Shown in pieces: positions 34,049-41,528 of a stretch of 64,000 nucleotides of DNA. A model generated the notes under the pieces. That model was not told the origin of the DNA. It ran no database searches and worked only from the letters and a program-made list of their open reading frames with translations. Source of the DNA: Pseudomonadota bacterium (GTDB lineage: Bacteria > Cyanobacteriota > Vampirovibrionia > Obscuribacterales > Obscuribacteraceae); assembly GCA_021325555.1 (NCBI GenBank), contig JAJPGY010000039.1:153750-217749 (forward strand). Direction: 5' to 3'. How positions within the stretch are numbered: position 1 is the first letter of the stretch; each line of letters opens with the position of its first letter. The translations under genes were made by a program, and so were the position numbers.

Positions 34049-35587
34049 TCAGGCGTATTGCTGGAGGAAGCGAACCAGAGTGCGGACACCGACCCCGGTT
34101 CCACCTTCTGGGTCCACTCCCTGCTCGTGCCGCCGGAAGGAGGTGGCGGCGATATCGGCGTGGATCCAAGACACGCCTTCCTTGACGAACTCGCGCAGGA
34201 ACCAGGCGGCCACAATGTGGCCCGGCCCCTCGCCGTCGTTGGTCAGGTCGGCCATCGTGCTCTTGTTGTTCTCCCGGTAGTCCTCCAGGAGCGGGAACTC
34301 GTGCATCTCCTCGCCGGCCTGGCGAGCGGCGCTCAAGAACTCCCGTGTGAAGGACTGGTCGTTGCCGAAGACGCCGGTGATGCAGTCGCCGAGCGCATCC
34401 TCGACCGCGCCTGTCAAGGTGGCCAGGTCGATCACCCTGGTGGCGCCGCCTTTCTCCTGCACGTAGTGCAGGGCATCGGCGAGCGTCAGGCGACCCTCGG
34501 CGTCGGTGTGCTGAACTTCCACCGTGAGACCGGACATGGTCTTGAGGACATCACCCGGGCGCATGGACCGGGCGTCCACCAGGTTTTCGCTGGCGGCGAC
34601 CACGGCGCGCACGGAGATCTTCGGCTTCAGGACCGGCAGCAGGGCCATCGTGCAGAGCACGGCGGCGGCGCCACCCATGTCGTCCTTCATGTCGCGCATG
34701 CCGTCGCCGTCCTTGATCCCCAGCCCGCCGCTGTCGAAGGTGATGCCCTTGCCGACCAGACCGATCACCTCGTCGGTGGCGCCGGAAACCGGCGTGTAGG
34801 TCAGGTCGATGAAGCAGGCGCTGTTAAGCGAGCCGGCGTTGACGGCCAGCACGCCGCCCATGCCCATCTTCTTCATCTCGCGGACGCCGTAGACCTTGCA
34901 GGTGATAAGCCCGCCGGAGTCAGCGGCGATCTTGCGGGCGATGCCGGACAGCTTCTTGGGCGTCATCACGTCCGAAGGCTCGTTGACCAGGTCGCGGGCG
35001 CGGTTGGTCGCCTCGCCGAGCAACTGGCCGAGCTTGATGCCGCGCTTGGCCGCCGAAAGCGTCCACTGCGAGCAGAGTACGGTGACGGACTTCAGGTGCG
35101 CCTGCGGCTGCTCGTCGTTGAACTGCCGTGTCTTTTTGTGGTTGATCTCGTAGTCCAGGAGGCAGGCGTATTCCGCCACCACCTCGGCGAACTGCTCGAC
35201 CGTCAGGCCGCGCAGATCGACGTCCACGAGCGGGAAGACGACCCGCTCGGAGCGGGCCGTGTCGCGGGACTCCCCGAAGGCGAGCGCAAGGGCGCGCCGG
35301 AGCCCCGACAGGGTGAGCTTGGAGCGCTGCCCAAGCCCGACGAGAATGATCTTGTTCAGACCGGCAATCGAGAGGTCGGAGTCGATCACAAGGCACTGTT
35401 TGATCTTGGGATCGAAGCCGTCCTCCTCCATGCGCCGGGAGATGAGTCCGCCGGTGAGCTCGTCGGCGGCTTGCGCCTGACCTTTGAGGACCTCTCCGGA
35501 GAACACGGGTAGTATCAGGTTCGCGCGCTCCTCCTGACGGCTGAGCGCGTAAGCCAACTTGCTTGATGTGGCTTTGAACTCAATCAT
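34049..35587 (-). CDS. pepA: Leucyl aminopeptidase (M17)
   Basis: A 512-residue cytosolic metallo-aminopeptidase removing N-terminal residues from peptides. The C-terminal catalytic domain is complete: ARDLVNEPSDVMTPKKL, VGKGITFDSGGLGIK, MKDDMGGAAAV, ENLVDARSMRPGDV and TDAEGRLTLADAL, covering the two-metal site. The residue before TDAEGR is His where Asn is usual (NTDAEGR). The N-terminal macro-like domain is divergent. The ATG at 35587 follows AAGGTGATGTGCC. A second M17 gene lies at 52291-53805. The pair differs enough to have separate substrate ranges. Confidence 0.93.
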   Translation of the reverse strand: MIEFKATSSKLAYALSRQEERANLILPVFSGEVLKGQAQAADELTGGLISRRMEEDGFDPKIKQCLVIDSDLSIAGLNKIILVGLGQRSKLTLSGLRRALALAFGESRDTARSERVVFPLVDVDLRGLTVEQFAEVVAEYACLLDYEINHKKTRQFNDEQPQAHLKSVTVLCSQWTLSAAKRGIKLGQLLGEATNRARDLVNEPSDVMTPKKLSGIARKIAADSGGLITCKVYGVREMKKMGMGGVLAVNAGSLNSACFIDLTYTPVSGATDEVIGLVGKGITFDSGGLGIKDGDGMRDMKDDMGGAAAVLCTMALLPVLKPKISVRAVVAASENLVDARSMRPGDVLKTMSGLTVEVQHTDAEGRLTLADALHYVQEKGGATRVIDLATLTGAVEDALGDCITGVFGNDQSFTREFLSAARQAGEEMHEFPLLEDYRENNKSTMADLTNDGEGPGHIVAAWFLREFVKEGVSWIHADIAATSFRRHEQGVDPEGGTGVGVRTLVRFLQQYA

Positions 35588-35673
35588 GGCACATCACCTT
35601 GGTCGCGAGGGCAGGCTCAATGCTGTTCTCGCGTCTGTTTGGGTTTCGCGGATAGTGACGCATGGAAATGCAA

Positions 35674-35705
35674 GCACGGACCCCGGGGAGATCCGGGGTC
35701 CGTGC
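35674..35705 (-). terminator. Terminator-like hairpin between a hypothetical gene and pepA
   Basis: A perfect 13-bp stem (GCACGGACCCCGG/CCGGGGTCCGTGC, 6-nt loop). On the minus strand it follows the gene ending at 35772, and TTGCATTTCC comes after it. It should separate this gene from pepA. Confidence 0.6.
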
Positions 35706-35771
35706 GTTGATAGGTGGGGTTAGCCGGCGGGACGGCGGCGCCGGGTGGGCGCCACCGTCAGCGGTGCCGGC

Positions 35772-36275
35772 TCAGCAGCCGATGAACTCGGACTGCTGGT
35801 GCACGCCTTCCGGACCGCCATCCGAGTCGCCGACGAGAATCGGCAACTGGGAACAGCCGGGGGCGGCGGTGGCGATGAGCTTGATGTCGATGCGCTCCTG
35901 CCCCGCGAGCTTCTGCTCGAGGTAGTGCACGATCGCGTCGATCGTCTTCTGGCGGTCACCGTTGACCACGAACAGCTCGGCCGCGGACCAGCCGTAGACC
36001 TCGCCGTCGAAGTCGTTGGTGTGAGCCCAGAATTTGCGCACCCTGGTGCTGGAGAGCTCGGACTCGGGCACAAAGACGGAATCGTCCCGCACGGAGTTGA
36101 TCACGCTGACCTCGCGGTTCTCGGGAACCTCGACGGTATCCACCGTGATCCAGAGCGGGAAGTTGAGGTGGTTGCCGGTGACGCACAGGCGTGCGTCGGA
36201 TGCCGCTGACCGGTCGACCACGTCGACAATACTGGTGGCGGCAAAGTTGATGAGTCGCTTGACTCGCTCGGACAT
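35772..36275 (-). CDS. Hypothetical cytoplasmic protein
   Basis: A 167-residue protein from an ATG with the strong site GGAGGTATACCC. The frame is open up to 36554 but that region lacks coding character. Features: SERVKRLINFAATSIVDVVD, FPLWITVDTVEVPENREV, FWAHTNDFDGEVYGWSAAEL and IDIKLIATAAPGCSQLPILV. It reads as a small alpha/beta fold without signal peptide. I know no family for it; the Cys-containing AAPGCSQLP motif and a C-terminal EFIGC are the only suggestive residues. Confidence 0.6.
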   Translation of the reverse strand: MSERVKRLINFAATSIVDVVDRSAASDARLCVTGNHLNFPLWITVDTVEVPENREVSVINSVRDDSVFVPESELSSTRVRKFWAHTNDFDGEVYGWSAAELFVVNGDRQKTIDAIVHYLEQKLAGQERIDIKLIATAAPGCSQLPILVGDSDGGPEGVHQQSEFIGC

Positions 36276-37045
36276 GGGTATACCTCCTTGGACATCTAGC
36301 CAGCAACGCTGGCGTGAAAGGATCGGAAACCAGGCCCATTCCTGGCTCCGGCAGCTTGCTCCTGCCGTTGTCTCCCCGTGCTGACAGACAACACACCCAG
36401 GCCCGCCTTGAGCAGGTGAAAGGTGGTGCGAGACCTGGCAATCGAGAGCTTTTGCTGAGGGGTTAACGCTGAACGTTCTTGAACGAGGAAAAAACAGGCA
36501 GGCCAAAACCCTAGCCAGCACGCCGTTTGCGAAGCAAGAATTATTTCCCGGCAAGAAGCTGCCCGCCGGCCGGCGCCGTCAGGCCCGGCGGCTAGGCCGC
36601 TAGAGCGCCGGACCCCGGTTGGAGCGCACCGCCCGGGGCTGCCGGGTGATATTCCGGGGGACGGTGACGGGCGTTTGAGGGCGCTGCCTGCTTAAGTTTG
36701 AGTGATTGTAAATGTAACCTTAACAGTTGGCGCGGGCTGCGCGAGTTGAAGAAGATGAAGGATTTCTCGGCCAGACAGCGACATGGTCAGATCCCGTCAG
36801 ACAAGCAATACAAGCCAGTGACCTTTCCTTGATTCTCGACAACCCCGTTCCTTAGCCTGAAGCAATAACTCCATTTCTTGACCTTTCTCTCGCTGAGACC
36901 ACCAAGTTTCCCTCAACCATAACCTTTCAACTCTTTGACTCGCGCTGGGGCAGCGCTGAGGGAGAACTCTCCCTGCTGTCCGCGCGCGGCACAGAGCTTT
37001 CGATCTGCGTGGTCGGAGCTCTGACTTTCCGGAAAGGAAACGACC
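36276..37045. other. 770-bp region without a recognisable gene
   Basis: A divergent gap between the minus-strand hypothetical gene and the amino acid permease. Composition shifts from GC-rich (36540-36680) to moderately AT-rich (36690-36930), where TGATTGTAAATGTAACC near 36703 may contain promoter sequence. Long antisense ORFs crossing this area have no start signals and mirror the permease gene. No RNA gene is recognised. Confidence 0.4.
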
Positions 37046-38689
37046 ATGAGCCTGAAAACTCTGTTTCGTCGCAAGAGCATGGAGCATCTGGCCGGTGGAG
37101 ATGAGACGGCGGAGGGCCCGAAGCTCAGACGGGTTCTGACCTCCTGGAACCTCTTCACCGCCGGTGTTGCTGCCATCATTGGCACCGGTCTGTTTGTTCT
37201 CACGGGACCGGCTGCCGGAGATCAGGCAGGACCGTCCATCGTTCTCTCGTTCCTGCTGGACGGCATCGCGCTGGCCTTTGTCGCCTTCGCGTATGCTGAG
37301 CTGGCCTCCATGATCCCGATCGCCGGCTCCGCCTACACCTACGCCTATGTCGGCCTGGGTGAGATCGTGGCCTGGATCATCGGCTGGGATCTCATTCTCG
37401 AGTACGCGGTCGGCAGCAGCGCCGTGGCTGTCGGCTGGAGCTCGCACCTGCAGAGCGTCCTGAATACCTTCGGCATCTACCTGCCCGACTGGCTTTCGCA
37501 CGCCCCCGCGAGCGTCCCCTGGCTTACGCTGGTCGAGGCATCCGCGGCCCTTGCCGCCGGCTGGCTGGGGCTGAATGCGGTCCGCCGCACCTGCTGCCGG
37601 CGGGAAAAGCCGGCCCTTCCCCGGACAACGGCGGCCGGTCTGGCAATCCTTTGCCTGGGCGCGCTGGCCTTTGGGCTGGTGCGGGCGGTCGGATTCGCCA
37701 TGCACGTGACCAGCATCGACCTGCCGGCAATTCTGATTATCGTCGGGCTGTCGGTGCTTCTGGTCAAGGGTGTTGAGCATACGGCCAGGATGACCACGCT
37801 CTTTGTGCTGGTCAAGCTTGCCGTGATTGCGCTCTTCCTTGTCCTGGGCCTGGGGCACATCAACCAGAGCAACTTCCACCCGTTCATGCCCAACGGCTGG
37901 CAGGGGACGCTCACCGGCGCCGGGATCGTGTTCTTCGCCTTCATCGGCTTCGACGCGATCACCACCCACGCCGAGGAGTGCCGGGATCCCCAGAAGGACA
38001 TGCCGCGGGGCGTGATCGGCAGCCTCGTCGTCTGCACGATCCTCTACGTGCTGGTGGCTGCCACCATGGTCGGTGCCGTGCACTACACCGCCTTTGCCAC
38101 CCATCCCGGTCACGAGACCGAGGAGGGAGCCCCGCTGGTGATCGTGCTCAAGGCGCTCGGCTACAACTGGGCGGTGCCGCTGCTGGCGGTGGGCGTGATT
38201 GCCAGCATCACCTCCGTGCTGATTGTGCTGCTCACCTCGCAGTCGCGCATCCTCATGCGCATGTCCAGGGACGGCCTGATGCCGGCCGCCTTCAGCCGCA
38301 TCCACGCCAGCTACGGCACCCCGGTCAGGTCCATCTTGATCTGCGGGGTCATGGCCGCCGTGATGTCCGGCTTCCTGCCGATAGGCGAGCTGGCTGAGCT
38401 GTCCAACATCGGCACCCTGGCGGCATTTCTCCTGGTCTGTCTGGGCGTGATCGTGCTGCGGCGCACCGAGCCTGACCGCCCGCGCCGCTTCCGCTGCCCC
38501 GGCTCGCCGTGGGTTCCGGCAGCAGGCGCCGTCGCCAGCTTGATCCTGATGGCCGGCCTGCCCGGGCTGACCTGGATCCGGTTTGTCGTCTGGATGGCCC
38601 TCGGTGCCGTCGTCTACGCGCTCTACGGTCGCCGCCACAGCGCCCTGGCGCAGCAAGCGCCCGGCGATGGCGGCAGTCGCAAACCCTAA
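37046..38689 (+). CDS. Amino acid permease, cationic amino acid transporter type
   Basis: A 547-residue APC-family transporter with 12-14 hydrophobic segments. CAT/YfnA signatures: LTSWNLFTAGVAAIIGTGLF (first helix with GTG), AFAYAELASMIPIAGSAYTY, VGLGEIVAWIIGWDLILEYA, FFAFIGFDAITTHAEECRDP and SITSVLIVLLTSQSRILMRM. The start region contains the usual cytoplasmic LRRVLTSWNL. Such transporters import arginine, lysine or other amino acids in exchange or with H+. The ATG follows GGAAAGGAAACGACC. A CPBP-like gene follows 84 bp later on the same strand. Confidence 0.9.
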   Translation: MSLKTLFRRKSMEHLAGGDETAEGPKLRRVLTSWNLFTAGVAAIIGTGLFVLTGPAAGDQAGPSIVLSFLLDGIALAFVAFAYAELASMIPIAGSAYTYAYVGLGEIVAWIIGWDLILEYAVGSSAVAVGWSSHLQSVLNTFGIYLPDWLSHAPASVPWLTLVEASAALAAGWLGLNAVRRTCCRREKPALPRTTAAGLAILCLGALAFGLVRAVGFAMHVTSIDLPAILIIVGLSVLLVKGVEHTARMTTLFVLVKLAVIALFLVLGLGHINQSNFHPFMPNGWQGTLTGAGIVFFAFIGFDAITTHAEECRDPQKDMPRGVIGSLVVCTILYVLVAATMVGAVHYTAFATHPGHETEEGAPLVIVLKALGYNWAVPLLAVGVIASITSVLIVLLTSQSRILMRMSRDGLMPAAFSRIHASYGTPVRSILICGVMAAVMSGFLPIGELAELSNIGTLAAFLLVCLGVIVLRRTEPDRPRRFRCPGSPWVPAAGAVASLILMAGLPGLTWIRFVVWMALGAVVYALYGRRHSALAQQAPGDGGSRKP

Positions 38690-38773
38690 AGCAAGAGGAT
38701 CGGGCGTCGGCGGCGCGGCTTCGCATGAGGCCGCGCTGCCCGGCTGCCCGGTCGCCACGAAAGGAGCCAAATC

Positions 38774-39529
38774 ATGCAGATCGGTCGTATCAAGATCTTC
38801 GGCCTGAGCACCAATACCAGCGCCGAAAGCCACAAGTATCAGGCCGGCTACGTCACCGCGGCGGTCGTCTCGTTCCTCTTCGCCGCCGTGGTGAAGGACC
38901 TCTTCCCGGGCGTGATCCCGTTTGGGCTCTTCCAGTTCTGGCACACCACCGGCACAGTCGGCGATTGGCTGGGCACCGCGTGGCCGGTTCTCGCCTGGGG
39001 CGCCGGGCTCACCGCGCTCGCCTCGCTTGTCACGCGCAACACGCGCGAGCAGAACCGCAACGCCGAGAGATTCCTCGAGGCCGGCTGGTTCGTCAGCCTG
39101 CGCGCCGGCGTGCTGGAGGAGGCGTCCTTCCGCTGGGCCATTTTCATGGCCAAGATTGTCGGCCTCACGGTGGTTAACTGGCTCATCTTCGGCTTCCTCG
39201 GCTTCGGGGTGCCAGAGTGGCTGCAGATCCACATCTTCGGGCCGGTGGCCAACTTCTTGACCCTCGGGCTGCTGCACGACCAGCTCGCCAACCCGGCCAA
39301 CTGGGTCGTCGGGGCGGCCATGCTTTCGGCCAACGCTTTGTTCCGCGACGGGCACAAGTACGAGGGCCTGTTCGGCTGGGTCAACTCCTGGTTCATCGGG
39401 ATGTTCTTCTTCTACCTGATGTTCACCTACGGGCTTATCGCCAGCATTCTGGTTCACTTCCTCTATGACGCGCTCATCTTCACGGTTCAGTACGTGGATC
39501 GGGTGATCGAGCGCGCCGAGGGCAACTGA
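38774..39529 (+). CDS. CPBP-like intramembrane metalloprotease family protein
   Basis: A 251-residue membrane protein with 6-7 helices and the CPBP/Abi core: LRAGVLEEASFRWAIFM, with Glu115-Glu116 and Arg120 as EExxxR, and late helices FFFYLMFTYGLIASILVHFL with a His near 234, the typical third motif HxxxB/N. The second motif FxxxH is less clear. Family members are implicated in prenyl-protein processing or bacteriocin self-immunity, but most are uncharacterised. The ATG follows AAAGGAGCCAAATC. Probably co-transcribed with the amino acid permease. Confidence 0.7.
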   Translation: MQIGRIKIFGLSTNTSAESHKYQAGYVTAAVVSFLFAAVVKDLFPGVIPFGLFQFWHTTGTVGDWLGTAWPVLAWGAGLTALASLVTRNTREQNRNAERFLEAGWFVSLRAGVLEEASFRWAIFMAKIVGLTVVNWLIFGFLGFGVPEWLQIHIFGPVANFLTLGLLHDQLANPANWVVGAAMLSANALFRDGHKYEGLFGWVNSWFIGMFFFYLMFTYGLIASILVHFLYDALIFTVQYVDRVIERAEGN

Positions 39530-39760
39530 TCCACGTGAGGACCGCGGGTGCCGTTGCCGGTCTCAATCGAGCCCGGCGATGGCACCGCGTCCTCCGCCGG
39601 CGGTGCCTGTAAGCGGTCGTCCTTGCTTTTAGCGGACAGCGGTCTGAACCTAGTCGCTCCAGGCCGCTTTTTTACCTTTAAGACCTTTTTGCTCGCGTGT
39701 CATATACTCCGGTGCTGACCGCAGCCTCCGCTTGTGTCTGTCCGGATCGAAGCGAGATCA

Positions 39761-40744
39761 ATGGGCAATATACAGGGAAGCCAAGAGAACAATGATGGTA
39801 TAAAAGCCAGCGTCTCAAACGCAGGATGTCATTTGCCCATGGAAGCAACCGCCGTCAACTACTTCGGGCTGCCCGAGGATTATTCAGCCCCCGAGAATTC
39901 CCGGGTGGCAATCGTGCCTGTCCCCTACGAGGCCACCACCAGCTACGGCAAGGGCACAAAGAACGGGCCGAAAGCCATTCTCGAGGCCAGCCAGCAGGTG
40001 GAGCTCTTTGACGACGAGCTGTGGGTGGAGCCTTATAAGATCGGCATCCAGACCCTGTCGCCGGTGAAGATGGCCCCGGTCACCGTGGAGACGGAGAGCC
40101 CCTTTCAGGAGCTGAGGGAGGTGGTGGCGCCGATTATCGAGTTCGGCAAATTTCCGATCATCCTCGGCGGCGAGCATGCGCTGTCGCTGGGTTCTGTTGC
40201 CGCCTGCGCGGACCGTTATCCGGATCTGTCGATCCTGCAGATCGACGCCCACGCGGATTGCCGCGAGTCTTACGAGGGCAACCCGTACAGCCACGCCTCG
40301 GTCAGCTATCACATCTACAAAGGGCTGCCCAACCCGCTTATCACCCAGGTCGGGATACGCAACATAAGCGCCGGCGAGGTAGCCTGGCTCGAGGAGGAGA
40401 AGCCGAGGATCAACATTTTCTGGGCGCGCAACCAGGACCGCTGGAACTACAACGAGATCATCTCCACGCTCTCCAACAACGTCTATCTGACCATCGACGT
40501 GGACGGACTCGACTCAGGGATCATGCCCTCGACCGGAACCCCCGAGCCGGGCGGCATGAGCTGGAATCAGCTGATGGAGCTGATCAAGCTCCTGTGCGTC
40601 AAGCGCAATGTGGTCGGCGCCGACATCGTCGAGCTGGCGCCGATCAAGAACCTGCATGCGCCGGATTTCCTGGCCGCCAAGCTGCTCTACAAGATCATCG
40701 GCTACCGGTTCGCCCTCGAGCTGGGCGTATCGAAGCGATACTGA
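39761..40744 (+). CDS. speB: Agmatinase / ureohydrolase family
   Basis: A manganese ureohydrolase hydrolysing agmatine to putrescine and urea. Motifs: VPVPYEATTSYGKGTKNGP, ILGGEHALSLG (first metal His), LQIDAHADCRESYEG (DAHAD), and LTIDVDGLDSGIMPSTGTPE (DxD of the second block, with the unusual SG rather than DP). The start is uncertain: an ATG at 39761 gives 327 residues; an ATG at 39839 (MEATAVNYFG) gives 301 and fits typical agmatinase length; a GTG at 39734 is also open. A DHS-like gene at 62788 may belong to the same polyamine pathway. Confidence 0.88.
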   Translation: MGNIQGSQENNDGIKASVSNAGCHLPMEATAVNYFGLPEDYSAPENSRVAIVPVPYEATTSYGKGTKNGPKAILEASQQVELFDDELWVEPYKIGIQTLSPVKMAPVTVETESPFQELREVVAPIIEFGKFPIILGGEHALSLGSVAACADRYPDLSILQIDAHADCRESYEGNPYSHASVSYHIYKGLPNPLITQVGIRNISAGEVAWLEEEKPRINIFWARNQDRWNYNEIISTLSNNVYLTIDVDGLDSGIMPSTGTPEPGGMSWNQLMELIKLLCVKRNVVGADIVELAPIKNLHAPDFLAAKLLYKIIGYRFALELGVSKRY

Positions 40745-40759
40745 GCGGGTGCGGGCGTG

Positions 40760-40787
40760 AAAAAAAGGGACCGATGTGATCGATCCC
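40760..40787 (-). terminator. Orphan minus-strand terminator
   Basis: On the minus strand a 9-bp stem with one mismatch (GGGATCGAT/ATCGGTCCC, 3-nt loop) is followed by seven T residues. It points away from speB and has no annotated minus-strand gene to serve. Confidence 0.65.
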
Positions 40788-40809
40788 CCAAAATGCAGAT
40801 GACTAGCCG

Positions 40810-40863
40810 TTATAAGTCACTCAATTTCTTGTAAGTCGGTATCGTTTTTTCTATGCCGGTCAC
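40810..40863 (-). CDS. Possible tiny ORF with a perfect Shine-Dalgarno
   Basis: Minus-strand sequence AGGAGGTGA is fully complementary to the 16S rRNA 3' end. A GTG inside it opens a 17-codon frame (product ends IEKTIPTYKKLSDL); an ATA five nt after AGGAGGTGA at ideal spacing would start the same frame at IEKT. No ATG is available. The short Lys/Tyr/Leu-rich peptide would be followed by the orphan terminator. It may be a leader peptide or a peptide gene with a mis-read ATG; alternatively the site is chance. Confidence 0.25.
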   Translation of the reverse strand: MTGIEKTIPTYKKLSDL

Positions 40864-41047
40864 CTCCTGCCTGTGCTAGGGGGTTCCTGACCACCCCTGT
40901 CAGGTTCTCGCCGGCGACGTATCGAGGCTCTCCAGATGCACCCCTGTATCGGGGAGGCTCGCGCCTGCCGGTTTGACAAACGGTTCTATCCGGAGCTTCC
41001 GGTTTCTGGACAGCGGCCGCTAAATTTAATCGCGGCGATCGTTCGTC

Positions 41048-41053
41048 TATACT
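41048..41053 (+). promoter_or_regulatory. -10 element of tadA
   Basis: TATACT ends 6 nt before the GTG at 41060, so the predicted transcription start falls at or next to the start codon. TTTAAT stands 17 nt upstream as a weak -35. Confidence 0.45.
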
Positions 41054-41059
41054 GATCGT

Positions 41060-41527
41060 GTGATAAGTCGCGACAATGACCGGCTCTTTATGGAGCTGGC
41101 GATCGAGGAGGCTCGCCGCTCGCGGGTGGACGTGCCGGTGGGGGCGGTTGTCGTCTGCCGGGGAGAGGTGGTGGGCCGGGGATGCAACCGGCGGGAGATG
41201 ACCGGCGACCCGACCGCGCATGCGGAGATAGTGGCGCTCAGGCAGGCGGCGCAGTCCCTGTCGAGCTGGCGGCTCGCCGGCACGATCGTCTACAGCACCC
41301 TGGAGCCGTGCCCGATGTGCGCCGAGGCGATCATTCAGTCGCGCGTGGATAAGCTGGTCTTTGGCGCCTACGATCCGGCTTCCGGCGCGACCGGCTCCGC
41401 CTTCAACCTCTTCCTGCCCGGGCGGATCTTCCCGCTGCCGGAGGTAATCGGCGGCCTCTGCGAAGAGGAATGCCGCAAGCTCATGACCGAATTCTTCCGC
41501 GGGAAGCCGCAGCGTCAGGGAAAGTGA
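41060..41527 (+). CDS. tadA: tRNA-adenosine deaminase-like nucleoside deaminase
   Basis: A 155-residue zinc deaminase. Motifs: DVPVGAVVVCRGEVVGRGCN, HAEIVALRQA (HAE zinc ligand and proton shuttle) and STLEPCPMCAEAIIQSRVDK (PCPMC), matching TadA, which converts A34 to inosine in tRNA-Arg. Free-base guanine deaminases share these motifs, so substrate assignment is probable rather than certain. The frame opens at GTG 41060 with a -10 directly before it; an ATG at 41090 is an alternative start with the conserved MELAIEEA beginning. It is translationally linked to the TPR gene (stop TGA, one base, ATG). Confidence 0.85.
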   Translation: MISRDNDRLFMELAIEEARRSRVDVPVGAVVVCRGEVVGRGCNRREMTGDPTAHAEIVALRQAAQSLSSWRLAGTIVYSTLEPCPMCAEAIIQSRVDKLVFGAYDPASGATGSAFNLFLPGRIFPLPEVIGGLCEEECRKLMTEFFRGKPQRQGK

Positions 41528-41528
41528 G

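Larger units (their letters stand above)
40745..41059. other. Intergenic region with unexplained minus-strand signals
   Basis: Between speB and tadA, both plus-strand. It holds a minus-strand terminator (40760-40787), a possible pseudoknot (40879-40904), a perfect minus-strand Shine-Dalgarno (AGGAGGTGA) before a tiny ORF (40810-40863), and the tadA -10 (41048-41053). No minus-strand protein gene of normal length ends here. An unannotated small transcript is plausible. Confidence 0.5.

Noticed and set aside
36797..39457. Long minus-strand ORF of 886 codons
   Set aside because: Antisense to the amino acid permease and CPBP genes; product is low-complexity Asp/Gly/Arg-rich with no domain.
40864..40910. 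Possible signal recognition particle RNA
   Set aside because: GGTCAGG, AGCA and GGCAG words appear in order on the minus strand, but the conserved GGUCC-GGAA-GGAAGC apical hairpin is absent.
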